The notes under the pieces: generated by a model
Database searches by the model: none
What the model saw: only the letters and a program-made list of their open reading frames with translations
Told to the model about the DNA's origin: nothing
Program-made: the position numbers and the translations under genes
Part shown: positions 1-11,503 of the stretch, piece by piece
Layout: the number at the start of each line of letters is the position of its first letter
Position numbering within the stretch: the stretch's first letter is position 1
Source: Carnegiea gigantea
Taxonomy: Eukaryota; Streptophyta; Magnoliopsida; Caryophyllales; Cactaceae
DNA length: 64,000 nucleotides
NCBI GenBank assembly: GCA_029747015.1
Contig: JAKOGI010000111.1
Coordinates: forward strand, 62,001 to 126,000
Reading direction: 5' to 3'

Positions 1-1351
1 AAATGTTACCACAAGTGCATGGTGCCAGTTGTAACTAGTAATGGCAAGCACGGGTCGTGTCCATAGGGAACTTAGTTTTAGTCACCAGGTTGACTGCAAC
101 ACTCAATCCAGGCAAAAACAGATTCAGGTTGATAAATCTGAACGCTACTGAAACTATTTAACTCGATGATAACAAAAATTCTAGGTTGGGATTCACCACA
201 CTATTATGCTCTTTGGATCAAAAACTAAATCATGCGCATCAGCCCACACAAATAACTGAAATAGAATGGTTACAAGTTAAAACACATCTACGCCTTCTCT
301 CAAAGCTCATTAGACTAGTTAAGCAATCCTAGTTATCTATTTTCATGAAAGTAGAATCAACAAAACCACAAGATTAAGTAATCCACCATTCCCAATTAAA
401 CCGCTAACTATTTCCATGTTAAGAAATCCAACTGCTCACAAAGTAGCTCTAAGTAAAGGATTCGACTTTCGTTGATATCCCAACTAAGAACATGAATTTA
501 ACCCTCTTAGGCAATTCATCGAACACATGGCATACTAAGTGAGAATTCAATCATAAACATGGACATTCATTCATAAAAACCTAGACCATAAATCCAAATT
601 GCATGATAGGGGCTAATCCCAATATAAGATAGGGGATTTAGCTATTAATCATCGTAATAATTCCAATCACAAACAAGATACTGAAAACCATGATGAAAGA
701 TGCAAACTTTGATAAAAATCGCAGAAACAAGGGAAGAGAAGTGTACTTTAATCAATTGCCAGGGTCAATTCACAAATCAAAATCAAGAATTAAGCACTCT
801 CCTAGAATCTAAATTAGAGGAAAAGTATGTGAGAAAGAAACCCTAAAATCACCCTAAAATCGTCTGGAAAAATAAGATACAAGATGTCCCAAAAACTGCC
901 CCAAAAAAGAATTACAAAGCGCAAAGTCAGGGAGATGCACAGCCGTGCACTTCTGCAGGAAAGTTTCTGACTCTAGCGCATGGCCATGCATAAGCTGCAC
1001 ACCCGGTCGTGCACTCTGCTGGCTTCAATTTATGACTTGCATAGCCATGCTTACATGCACAGCTGGCAATGCAAGTGCCTTTCGCATCATTCTTCAAGTC
1101 TTTGACCCGTCCAATTGGTCCTCGAACCTTGTTCCTTCCCGAAATATTGCTCGTTGCTTACTTTTGGTTCGATAAGTGCTGAGATTCTTCGAATTGAGAC
1201 CAAAGCACCAGCAAAAAAGAGAATTGATCCAAATAAGATAGTTATGAGCAAAGATGAGCAACTTTTACTAAATCTTCCACTAATCCTAGGGAATAAATGG
1301 AGAAAGTTAGCGGAATTGAAGGGTCAAAACAGTAAAAATAGAGGTTTATTA
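1..1351 (-). repeat. 3' LTR of the Athila-like element
   Basis: This stretch matches 11538-11877 plus 14962-15954, with scattered substitutions. Both copies share the segment ending in AAAATAGAGGT followed by TTATTA here and ATATCA in the right copy, which places the outer LTR terminus at about 1351. Read on the minus strand the LTR would begin TGATATACCTC, with the leading TG decayed to TA in this copy. GCACGGCCGTGC-like imperfect palindromes cluster at about 935-1060. The first 7 or so bases of the LTR on the plus strand fall outside the window. Confidence 0.85.
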
Positions 1352-1694
1352 ACTTCTCCATACTTGTCTCTTACTTGTCCTCAAGCAAGACTAAGACATG
1401 AAGGAACTGACAGGGGATTAAGACCTTTAATTACTTTCCTCCTTAGGCAAGATCAGTGGAAAGTCAGCCAAATCAAGCATGGATGCACACAATCAGTGGG
1501 ATAACTCAAGGCATAAATATGTAGTTTTAAAACTCATTTAAAATTGATCAAAAACCACACTGTTTAACTTAACATTCATGTTGAACCAAAAATTTTGACA
1601 AATTATAAAATCTTGATATAGCATTTATAGCCATTATGTCTTAGTATAAAAGACAAATAAAAGTGGATTCGATTACGTAGCAAAAGATAGTGAA

Positions 1695-1732
<38 letters not shown>
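1695..1732. repeat. (AAT)n microsatellite
   Basis: About a dozen AAT units form an uninterrupted trinucleotide run inside the plus-strand solo LTR, upstream of its TATA box. Confidence 0.9.
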
Positions 1733-1733
<1 letters not shown>

Positions 1734-2002
1734 CCAAAAAAAAAGAATAGAATAGGCGAATCATTTGGGCCGTGGCTTTTAATGGGCCGACCGCATGAAG
1801 CAATAATCCCCAAAAAAAGGGAGCACTAGCTTGTAATTAAGGCACCAAAGTTCAACACTGTGCAAAATTAAGAAACAAAATGACAGCAGTTGTCGGTGAG
1901 AATAGGAAAAAGGCAAAATCAATCTATCTTCCCCATGACTCCAACTCTCCCACGTTCTGCCAGGAACAAAACTGCTCAACTTCTTCTTAATTTCTCTGCC
2001 GC

Positions 2003-2009
2003 TATAAAT
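2003..2009 (+). promoter_or_regulatory. TATA box of the solo LTR
   Basis: TATAAAT lies about 425 bases into the LTR and is followed directly by a 17-base G run and a purine-rich leader of AGAGAGAGG type. This is the layout of an LTR promoter and start of the R region. Activity is unknown. Confidence 0.5.
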
Positions 2010-4014
2010 GGGGGGGGGGGGGGGGGAAAAACTGACTCAAAAAAGAGAGAGAGGAGGACACTCTGAAAAACAGCAAAAAAGAAAGGAGAGGCCGCTAGTC
2101 TGAAGAAGGAGAAAAACAAGAGCAAAGCAAAAGAAAAAATCTGGAGAAGAAGACAAATATTGTGGAAGAAACTGAAACCAGAGGAACAAAATTGAGAAGA
2201 AGAGGAGTAGTAAACAACAAATTTGTCATTCTTTACAAGCTCAAATCGTAGATTGAAAGGTAATTACACCATATAGTTGAATTGATCATCAATTCCCTGA
2301 GGCCCAGTCTCTTGTTTATCCTACCTACAACCAATTCAAACATGAATGGGGCTGTTAAACAACCACAATATCAAGCACAAGCCATCAAGACAACAAATAG
2401 AGAATCAAGCTCAGGCCGCATCCACATCTTCAAGCACTACACCTGAATCCTGCCGGATTCAAAAACCACAAAAAAAAAAAAAAAAATTGAATCCTTCAAG
2501 ATTCCTAACCCTGAGGAACTCGAATAAATTGGATCCTTCGGGATCTCGAGTCCTCCGGGACTCATAAAACCTATGGATTCTGCCGAATCCATGTCCTGTT
2601 GGACTCACTAACCGAAGGATCCTGTTGGATCACCAGTTCTGTTGAACTTTCAGAGAAAGAAGGAACAGAGGACAGAATGCCAACTCTAAAATTACTGTAA
2701 ATTGAATTAGATGGAGAAGGGGGTCTGATTCAATTTAATCAATGACAAGAAAATCAACTAACAGAATCTTAGTTTTGATGTGCTGCTTGTTCAAAACTAT
2801 ATCAAATAGTTAAAAAAAAAAAAAAAAACAGGGAGAGAGTTTGGCGGAATGGTGTTGACAAAATATAGCTATCATCATAAAATGTAATTGTGATGATGAT
2901 GAGTGATAATAGTAAAAAAGGGGCCGAGGCCCACAAGGATGATGAATACTAAAAAAAAAAGAGAGAGAGAGAGAAGGGGGGGCTCAGTGGGAGCTCGACT
3001 CAGCGGATTGAAAAGAAAAAAAAACCAGAGTATCAGTGAATGACTATTCTGTTCCAAATTGTCCTTCTTTAACAGGGTACTACTGTTTTGCAGAATGCCC
3101 CTATTTCTTGAGTAAAGGCTTTTACCCACAAATTAGGTTCTGGAACTCTATATTAAAAAAAAAAAAAAAATCAAGCTTGTGTTATCGGCAAGGGATACCT
3201 GTTATTGGATCTCAGAACCGGGAATAGGAATAGTAGCCTGTTAAAAAAAAAGAAGACGGAGTGAGATGACAAAAGAAAGGAGCGATATTTATAAGTCGTA
3301 AAGTTGAAGCCTAATAGTAAAACGTCATTGATTCCGACTAGGACTCCGTTTTGAATATTTTGTTATCTAGGAAAGATACGATTTATCCATTAATTTAAAA
3401 AAACAATATAACATATATCCATATATTGGATAAAAATCCAAATGAATAAAATAAAAAAGAAGGGAATGGATTATAATTGGTGTAGATCATATAAAAGTAT
3501 TTGTTACGAGCCAATTGCAATAAAAAAAAATATTAATAAACTTTAGACTTAGATGATAATCGAATTAAGTCAAAGTTGGAGAGGGCTGTGTATTGAAATC
3601 AACCAAGTTGATCCAGCACATGACAAGACATGTTAAGCACTAAAAAAAAAAAAAGGAGAAGTTTGTGGTTTTGGCCTTTTTCACTGACCTAATTCAATGA
3701 AATGGCATAAAGCCTGAAATAGTTGTACTCTTGTCAAGCTAAAGTAAAACACTCTGAAAGAAAGAGACTAAAAAAAAAAAAAAAAAAACCAGAGAGTACA
3801 TGGCTGCAGTTCTCTTTCATCAAAGTTGTTATCAACAATGAAATAAACACAAAGTCATCGCGTATTAACCGCGTGACTTTATAAGCAAACAAATAGGCTT
3901 GTACCCATAAGTTATAAGTGGATGTACACAGATTTTTATGTATTTTTATGTATCTACTTGAGCAAAATTTGGAAGGGGGAAAATAAAATAAGACTACGTC
4001 GAGTATTAATTAGA

Positions 4015-4049
4015 ACTACGGTGACTTGATTCCACCAAGGATACGTAGG
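4015..4049 (+). repeat. CTACG...CGTAG hairpin motif, copy 1 of 3
   Basis: A CTACG/CGTAG stem of 5 bp encloses a 23-nt loop holding CTTGATTCC. The same layout recurs twice downstream within the same LTR. Confidence 0.55.
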
Positions 4050-4315
4050 AAACTCGATATAAAATTTTTCGAGTTCAGTCTAAACCGAAATCTTTAAATG
4101 GGCCCAACCCGATACCCCCTCTTTCACAAAGAACCAAAATTACAATCTTGTAATTCTTTGTTACACGTTACGTAACCAAAACAAATTAAATGGGGAGTTT
4201 TTCAAAAAGTCGGAGCCTTGTTAAAAAAAAACAAGCATGGCAAATGGACCAAACCCGAGCCAAACAAATTTCCGTCGTTCTAAGCCATAAGCCTAAATTA
4301 AAAATTGGGCCAAGA

Positions 4316-4350
4316 ACTACGTCGATTTGATTCCACTAAGGGTACGTAGA
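4316..4350 (+). repeat. CTACG...CGTAG hairpin motif, copy 2 of 3
   Basis: Same stem as copy 1, with TTTGATTCC in the loop and GGTACGTAG at the right side. It starts about 301 bases after copy 1. Confidence 0.55.
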
Positions 4351-4572
4351 AAACCCATAAATAAATTTCGGATGCAATCGCAAGTTAAACAAAATTAATG
4401 GGGACCGACCCCATTAAATGTTAAGTCAGAAAATAAAAAATCATGAAGTGGTTAAAAATGTAACTTAGCCATTCTTTTTAAAATCCAAATACCCAAATCA
4501 AGTCAGAAATTATCCTAACATAAATAACTTAGCCAAAATAAAAAGATAAATTAAATCAAATAAAATCAAAAA

Positions 4573-4612
4573 ACTACGATTGGTTTGATCCTTTATAAAA
4601 GAGATACGTAGG
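4573..4612 (+). repeat. CTACG...CGTAG hairpin motif, copy 3 of 3
   Basis: Same stem with GTTTGATCC in the loop and GATACGTAGG at the right side. The loop is about 5 nt longer than in copies 1 and 2. It starts about 257 bases after copy 2. Confidence 0.55.
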
Positions 4613-5022
4613 CAGCTCATGACAAAAAAATAAGTGCAATCCAAATTTCAAATCAAATAAAATTACCCGTTCCTTGACCTGCACATGAAGAATGTGTATA
4701 TATAGTACCCTTCCTAGAAGGTGCCTATACAGCCACTATCTGATGTAACTAAGTTTTGAGTGTGGGAGATTCGACATTAAAAATACGATAACTGTCGATT
4801 CAAATTATATAAAGTCTTATTAACACAAAACAAAATAAAGAAAGAAAAAGTAAAACAGAACAAATCGGAATAAAAAGGTGGTCTCTCGAGAGAGGTATGT
4901 AATTAAGGCGGTTCATCCTCTTGAATAGAGTCGTACTCAAAATAAACCGATGTACATTTTTTTTGTACATTGGAAAGTTGTGTAGTGCATATTATTTATT
5001 TTGATTAAATTTTTGCTCAACA

Positions 5023-6690
5023 ATCTAGTTATCCCATATCACATCCCCGTCCCCATCAAGATGACCCCAAACAAGCGGTAGACTAGAAGGCCTGGTAGTA
5101 ACTTCATAGGGGAAAACAAAACAGATGCACTTCCTCTCATGTGTTTGAAAATGTGCGGCCTTCTCAATCATCCTCCCAAGTGCAGCAACCTTACCATAAG
5201 CTTGGGCATATTCTCGATCCTTCACTACTAAAATGCAAATGCAAATGACAATCTAGATGACTTGTTATGGGTTGTAATGGGGCACAAGCTAGAGGTAAGG
5301 AGGGGGAATAAATCTAGGAATGTGGATTTAAAGCCAGGAGACTAAGAAGCATCACATACATCCCAAACATTAAATTATTCTGCCATACCTTCCCAACTAA
5401 CCATACCAAAATATATGTCCCCTTGAATGGGCCTAGGGAGCGAGTTGAGACAAATAATAGAAATTATCAGCCATGCCAACATTTTATTTTTATTTCATTC
5501 TTTTTTTTGTGATTGGCAGGTGGTAAACAATTCAAAGTCCAGCATCAACTCACTTCGTAAGTACTATCAACTCAATGAGCACATAGAAGATAGCCAACCA
5601 ACCAAGTGAGCTTATACCTCATGCTACCTAGTACAATTCACTGAAATAAAGCTTCACCTGATCCTGGCATGAAGGTAGGAGACCATACAATTGGCCAAGG
5701 GGTAAGTGACGAGGTTTGCAACAAGAGAAATCAGGTAAAGGCACAAAAGGCTAGCGAGGGGTGTGACATAATTTTCTGGAAGGCCGTTTGGCTATATGGC
5801 TACTGATCAATCAAAGAATGCCTCTATCACATCATCAAATGCATAGTCTATATGTAGCCCTAGAGAGAAATAGACCAAGTTCTAGAAGGGATGCACATGG
5901 GAGGGTCACACATGAAAATGAAACAGTGAGACTATATAAATGAGTAGTCTAATCAGGCAAAAAATCTCACAGGTCAAATTACCAAACGCACAACTAGCCT
6001 TACAAGTAGTCCACTTGAAAGGAGTAATCAAGCATGACAAGGGGGGTTCAAGGGTAACTAGTATGTGAAAACCAAACAGTGCAGTCGAAGCATTTTAAAA
6101 TCATCATGTGAGAACATTGCCAAGAACATCCCACAAGTATGCATAGCCATGTCAACCAACTGACCACCAATATCTTCGCTCATCATCACAGGAGGGGTTT
6201 TGGAAATCTTTTATTTTTTTGGAAGGGAAGAAAATCTAACTATGAAAATAATAAAACACAAAAGAGGACAAAGAAGAGAAGGGTAAGAATGATTACCTCG
6301 CACGCTTATATGCACTCAACTCGATCAAGTCTCCTTTGCGATGCAAACATATAACCTATATGCTTTACACTACATGCTCTACTAAATAGAATGTGAAAAT
6401 AAAATGAAAATGCTACTAATGGGTGCTATATATGCAACTAGATCTTAGATATGAAATAAGAAACTATATGCAGTTAACTAAATGCACCCTAGATACAACG
6501 GATGCGAAGATGCATGCACACTACACTAGCGAATTTCTAAACATGTTACTACCATATCACATCTTAAATACACCAATCCCTCCCCCATGCTTGAACTTTT
6601 CATTGTCCCTAATGAAAGAAATAGACATGGAATGCAAGGGAAGGGGAAAATACTCACAATGCATCAGTAAGGGCCGGGGGGACCCCGGGG
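5023..6690. other. Non-coding 3' part of the Athila-like internal region
   Basis: No reading frame of convincing composition is present on either strand. The stretch lies between the extra ORF and the nested solo LTR, where Athila-type elements carry a long untranslated region before the polypurine tract. Confidence 0.5.
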
Positions 6691-6693
6691 TTG

Positions 6694-8066
6694 CTAATCT
6701 GGTGGAGGGTAGGGCCGCTCGAAGTGCTCGTAGGCATAGTACACATGATACCCAAGGTTCCTCTGGTGGCGGTCCCACTCATCCTGCCTACGAAGAAGCT
6801 CGGCGTGGTCCTGGGGGTGTTGCTCTATCATATGATCAAACCTCAGGTGGAGGCGAGCAAACTCGTCAGATAGGAACTGACAAAGGGGAACCTCCTCTAA
6901 GCTGGTGGGATAGGAGGGCCCGGCCTCATCAAGAATGACACCCGCATGAAGGAGCTGTGGTTGTGGACCGGGTGCCTGTGAGGTGTCCAGCATGGCGCCC
7001 TCATCTCGAGAGCACAAACCAGGATTTGCGTCCTCGGCATCACCCACCCTCACCATCAATGTCATTATCATAGCTCCAATTGGCTTCATTGGTGATGGTA
7101 GTATGAGGAGTATCAGGCAAGGAAAAGAGGGCATGACCGTAATGGTTGACCCAGATTTGGTTGCCTAATATAGTGAAAATCTCCATATGGACACAAGCTT
7201 CCAGGATAAGGTGGGCACCATCACGAAGGATGGGCATAAGGGGAAAAAGGCTTTCAAGTCCTAAACCATGGGTAAGAGCGGTGACAATGCCGCCCGCGGC
7301 TATGGCTGAGGTGCGACTGTTAGCTTGCTCCTCAAGTTGGGTTATAATATGAAAGGTAGTATAGGGATGGACCCTATGCAAAGCCACCCACAGGATAAAT
7401 AGCTCACCCCTCCTAGGCACCCCTTAGCTATCAAATCAAGGGAAGATAATATTTGTCGTGAGGCGCTGAAGGTACCTAAGGATTGGGTTGCATATGGATA
7501 TGACTTTGAAGTGAGTGGGAGACATAAGGCTGGCCATGACATGTGATCGTCTCCCAAAACTCACTCCTACCATAATCTTTATGAATAAAATCAGATGTAC
7601 CACTCGGTGGGAGTTGTAATAATTCGCTAAATCGGGCAAGATTCATCTCATGTGTGAGATCGCCCAATCAAAAACGAATGTAACAACGCCTATTGTGATA
7701 CTCCCCCGCGGTATCAATAGTAAAAGAGCTAAAGAACTTGCACACCAACTTTTCATACATAGGAAATTACAATTACACATAGTCACCCCAACCCATATGG
7801 CCAACCAAAGTATTCACATCATCCCACATGCCTAATGCTTGCAAGAATTCAACATCAATGTACTTAGGTGCACTAATCTTCCTAGCAACCAAAGCATCAT
7901 ATCTTTCACATTGCACATCATCCACAGACACAATACCATGCTTATTAATCACATGAAGGAGATTAGATTGAGCACGGTTACCTTATGGGGGGGCCGGTGG
8001 GCGAGTGGCAGCCTAGGAGGGTGCCGAGGAGGACGCGGGTGTCTTTTCTTTGTTCTTGGGAGCCAT
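6694..8066 (-). pseudogene. Retrotransposon-borne plant transposon-type protein (PF20167-like), broken
   Basis: Reading on the minus strand from the ATG at 8066, the product opens with a short Lys/Ser/Pro-rich head (MAPKNKEKT...), which carries two early stops. It continues into a region with ERYDALVARKISAPKYIDVEFL, then, after a frameshift, a block with LTHEMNLARFSELLQLP and HKDYG. A further frameshift leads to RRGELFILWVALHRVHPY, AIAAGGIVTALTHGLGLE, and a charged Gln/Arg/His-rich tail ending near 6694. This order is what I know from the 'putative plant transposon protein' family often carried by Athila-like retroelements in the slot after pol. Its biochemical role is unknown. At least two frameshifts and several stops show it is dead. 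Frames on the opposite strand here are shadows. Confidence 0.6.
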
Positions 8067-8221
8067 TGAAATAGAATGGGGCTTGACTCAATCCAAAAAC
8101 ACACCCAATTGAGCAATTCCACCAACAAGCAACCCAATTGAAAACCAAACCAACCAAAGTGCACCAATTCAATCAAAAAGCAACTCAATTAAGCCACCAA
8201 TTGCACAAAGTAACCCCAAAT

Positions 8222-9010
8222 TTATGAAAATTTGTGGAGTGGGGATGGGTGAGGGGTTGGGTTTGGGGGGGGGGAAGGGAAATTAGAGAAGAAAGGGTTG
8301 GGGGGCTGCCGGAGGCCGGTGACACAGTGGTGGCGAGGCGGTGGCGGGGCTGGGCTGTGGTTGGGGCCGAAGAGAGAGAGAATAGGTGCAAAGGGGGGGA
8401 GAGAGAGAAAATCGAAAAGGGAAGATAGAGAAAAAAGGGGGCGGGTCATCGGAATGGGTGCCAACCGAGGAGAGTGAACGTCGCCAGCGCTGGTGTTTGT
8501 GGCGGCATTCGCGGCCACAGCAGGGCAATGAGTGACGAGGGAGAGCATACTGAAAGAGAAAGAGAAAAGGCAATGGGTATGTGACGGTGAGAAAAGAGAG
8601 AAATAGTGGAGGTGGAGGGTCGGCGGGGGGTCGGTCGTCGACGACGGAGGTGTGGGAGCGACTGGCGGCCGGCGAGGAGAGGGTTGGAACTGAGAAAGAT
8701 GGATAGCGAGGTGAGAGAGAGGGCGAAATGGTAAGAGGGAGAGAGGGGGTATCAGATAGGGGGTGGGTTTGAAAACCCATATACATGATTGTGCAAAAAC
8801 CCATGGCCTACCGTGCAAATTTACAGGTACTTTCTGTCTAATACGCACGACCGTGCACATTGCGCACGGCTGGCCGTACTCCTTGCCTAACTCCAAATTC
8901 ACTCTTTTTTGACTTCTAACTCTTTTTTCTTCCATGTTATCTTTTTCCTCTCTTTTTTTTTTTTTTTTTTTTTGCATTCTTCTCTTCCTCTTTTTTTTCT
9001 TTTTTTTCAA
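8222..9010. other. Strand-biased low-complexity spacer between post-pol motif and extra ORF
   Basis: The plus strand is G/A-rich and the minus strand C/T-rich, giving long Pro/Ser-rich open frames on the minus strand that look like composition artefacts. It includes a T run at about 8948-8972 and a CACGACCGTGC palindrome cluster at about 8845-8875. It sits upstream (minus sense) of the extra ORF and may be its leader. Confidence 0.45.
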
Positions 9011-9017
9011 AAGCAGT

Positions 9018-9066
9018 AAAACTTGGATTGCCTTCCAAGAAGTGCTAGTTTTAAGTCCCCAGCCTG
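9018..9066 (-). other. Conserved post-pol segment of Athila-type elements
   Basis: On the minus strand the segment reads AAAACTAGCACTTCTTGGAA followed by GGCAATCCAAG. In Athila-like elements an equivalent segment (roughly TTAGCGCTNNTTGGGAGGCAACCCAA) follows the end of pol. Here it lies only about 55-100 bases beyond the protease, which marks a large pol deletion. Confidence 0.55.
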
Positions 9067-9119
9067 ATCATTATCTTAAGTATGAGTAGAGGATGTTGAG
9101 GAGGAGGGGGATAGGGCCA

Positions 9120-9790
9120 CCACATCTTCTTAACATGCAGGAGATGGGGTCACTACAGGATTTGGGACGACCATGGGCGAGGGGAGATAGAAATCAATCT
9201 TCTTCCTGTATATTTGGAAGACGATCTTCCCGACAGCCACATCAATTATCGCCCCTGCAGTGGATAAGAATGGCCTCCTTAAAATGATAGCAGCCTACAA
9301 GTTATCATTCATATCGAAAACTATGAAATCACACGGGATAAAAAACTTACCTAACTGAACTGGAATGTCTTCAAATATACCTATAGGGTACCTGATAGAA
9401 TAATTTGCTAACAGGAGGGTGATATTAGTAGGCTTCAGATTAGGCAACCACAACTTCCTACTGAGGGAGAAGGGCATCAAACTCACACTGGCCCCTAAGT
9501 TGCAGAGGGCTCTCTCCATCTTCACATCCCCAATGGAACAGGGAATGGAAAAACTGCCCGAATCTAACTGTTTCGATGATGACTGACGCTTAAGGACTGC
9601 GTTGCATACTTCCCCAATGGGAGTCACTGAAGGCTTCTCAGGTGGATCTTTGTTGGAAAGAAGCTCCCTTAAAAATCTCAAATGGGACGGTGCTTCTTTA
9701 AGAGCTTCCAAAAAAGGGGTATTTAAATATATCCTCCACAACAAATCCAAAAACTATACAAATCTGGGCTCAATCTTGAATTTGGCCACC
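9120..9790 (-). pseudogene. Ty3/gypsy aspartic protease (retropepsin) remnant
   Basis: The minus-strand frame carries the stretch typical of Ty3/gypsy gag-pol just before and through the protease: NTPFLEALKEAPSHLRFLRE, then GSFSIPCSIGDVKMERALCN, LGASVSLMPFSLSRKL, FFIPCDFIVFDM, and after a short disruption RPFLSTAGAIIDVAVGKIVF. The active-site triad, normally D-L/T/S-G-A, reads N-L-G-A: the catalytic Asp codon GAC is now AAC. The protease would process the element's own polyprotein. In-frame stops near 9760 and 9298 and the Asp loss show it is inactive. It follows gag in the expected order and runs into the pol deletion. Confidence 0.8.
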
Positions 9791-10204
9791 TTTTAAGGGT
9801 ATGGGATGGGCGGCTGATAATGGCGGGATGGAGGTGACTGAACACTCCTCCCCTCTAAACTCTCATTCCCTCCTTTTTGCATCTCAACGGGCCCTGTAGG
9901 TACAAGCACAAGAGCAGTTTCTTGAAGTATCATACAGGACTCTTCACTAACCCATCAAATCTTGTATAAACCGTATTGATGTGACCTCTGGGGTCAACCT
10001 CAGGCTGACCTGGTTATTGCCCCTGCGATTGGGATAAACTGCTAACCTGTTAATCGATTTGTGCGATCTAAGTGTCCATCGCCTTTTGATGAGAGGCCAT
10101 GACATCAAACTTGGAGTTCAGCTGATTTATTTGCTGAGAACCTCATTAGTCTTGATTTGAGTCTGAATGAAATGCTCTATAAAACTCTCCAAGTATGATT
10201 TTTG

Positions 10205-11342
10205 TTAGAAGGGTGGATTATAAGGGGCCTGGGACTGGAAACCTGGGGGTTGATTTACAATAGGGGGTACAGGATTACTACTTATGTAGGAGAAATTAGG
10301 ATGATTTCTCCACCCGGGGTTATATGTGTTTGAGTATGGGTTGTTTTGTGGGCATGGGTTGAAGTTTTGCATGGTATTAGCTTGTTCCACTCCTTGGAAG
10401 TGGGCTTGACACTCAGTAGCTATATGCCCCTGAATACCACGCACGTCGCATATCACACTAACCTCATACATCATACCAGAGGAAGTCTCAGAAGAGCTCC
10501 CTGGGTTGGGAGTGCCAATCCTATCAAACCACTAAGTAAGGGCATCAACCATGCTTGCTAACATATCCACGACATAAACATCATATTTCCCATTACAACT
10601 CTTCGGGGGCTTACGCTCACTGGACCAGTGATAGTTGTTAGCTGCCATGTCCTCTAGGAGAGCCTTTGCCGATTCAATTGATTTCCCCATGAGTGCGCCA
10701 CCGGCTGCGGCGTCAATGGACATCTTCAAGTTTTAATCCAGTCCATTGTAAAACGTCTAAATCAAGAGCCAATCGAGAATGCCATGATGAGAAAACTGGC
10801 GTTGGAGATCTTTGAACCTCTCCCAAGCCTCATATAGTGACTCGCCATGAAGTTGGGCGAACGAAGTGATGTTCTCCCTCAACTTGGCGGTCTTCCTTGG
10901 TGGGAAGTACTTGTTAAGAAAGGCCATGGAGAGGGCATCCCATGCGGCGAAAACATTTGGTCTTCATTATAGAGCCAATCTAGAGCTCGGTCTCTCAAAG
11001 GGAATGGGAAAAGACGCAGTCAGATTGCGTCTGTGGGTACCCCATTAAGCTTGACGGTATCACACTTCGCAGGGAAGCTGCGAAGGTGCATGTTGGGGTT
11101 CTTAGACGGGTGACCTCTGAACTGATCTCTCTCCACTAGTGAGATCAAGGCTGGTCGGAGTTCGAAGTTATGCGCCTCAACCGTCGGGCTCACTATGAAA
11201 GTTGTGATCCCAGATGATTGTGGCATAACATAGTCTCTCAGAACTCAAGTGTCCTTTCCAGCCATCGCGGATTCTGCTTTCTTTTTTCTTCGTGTACCGC
11301 TTTGCTTGTGAGCAGTTGCTTTGATCTCAGGATTCAAGGGGA
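10205..11342 (-). pseudogene. Ty3/gypsy gag remnant (Retrotrans_gag, zinc knuckle)
   Basis: Minus-strand pieces in different frames join into a gag: a basic head (GTRRKKKAESAMAG), the conserved entry NFELRPALISLVERDQFRGH, LKLNGVPTDAI, LRLFPF, then WDALSMAFLNKYFPPRKTAK, GESLYEAWERFKDL, IDAAAGGALMGK, and a knuckle region CDVRGIQGHIATEC followed by a Pro/Asn-rich tail. Gag would form the cytoplasmic particle that packages element RNA. Stops and at least two frameshifts break it, and the second Cys of the CCHC knuckle is Arg. Order and spacing from the primer site at 11504 fit a 5'-proximal gag. Confidence 0.82.
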
Positions 11343-11503
11343 CTAGATTGTGGCCCCCTTGACTGCGTATGCACATACAATGCAAGAACTATACCAAGTG
11401 TAAGCGAGTCCAAGCAGGGGTACAGAAAAGTAGAATAGAAAAAAGAAAAACAAAGAGCTACTCTAGAGTGTTTTCATCACTTCTGATTCTAAAACGAACA
11501 AGT

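Larger units (their letters stand above)
1579..5022 (+). mobile_element. Solo LTR (Tat/Ogre-like) nested in the Athila-like element
   Basis: The segment begins TGTTGAACCAAAAATTT and ends AAATTTTTGCTCAACA, which are near-perfect inverted termini with TG and CA ends. A TATA box at 2003 followed by a purine-rich leader gives plus-strand orientation. No coding region is present and no primer site follows the right end, so a solo LTR left by recombination is the simplest reading. The flanking pentamers are ATTCA on the left and ATCTA on the right, which is not a clean target duplication; the insertion may be old or the ends slightly off. The three CTACG/CGTAG hairpin motifs in its distal part recall a repeated motif I associate with Tat-type plant LTRs. 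Confidence 0.6.

Noticed and set aside
6423..6938. 171-codon plus-strand frame
   Set aside because: Its right part is antisense to the plant-transposon type pseudogene, whose minus-strand reading has recognisable blocks.
8222..9010. 262-codon open frame on the minus strand, Pro/Ser/Lys-rich
   Set aside because: Composition follows the G/A versus C/T strand bias, with homopolymer runs at the start; no domain, and other frames are also open.
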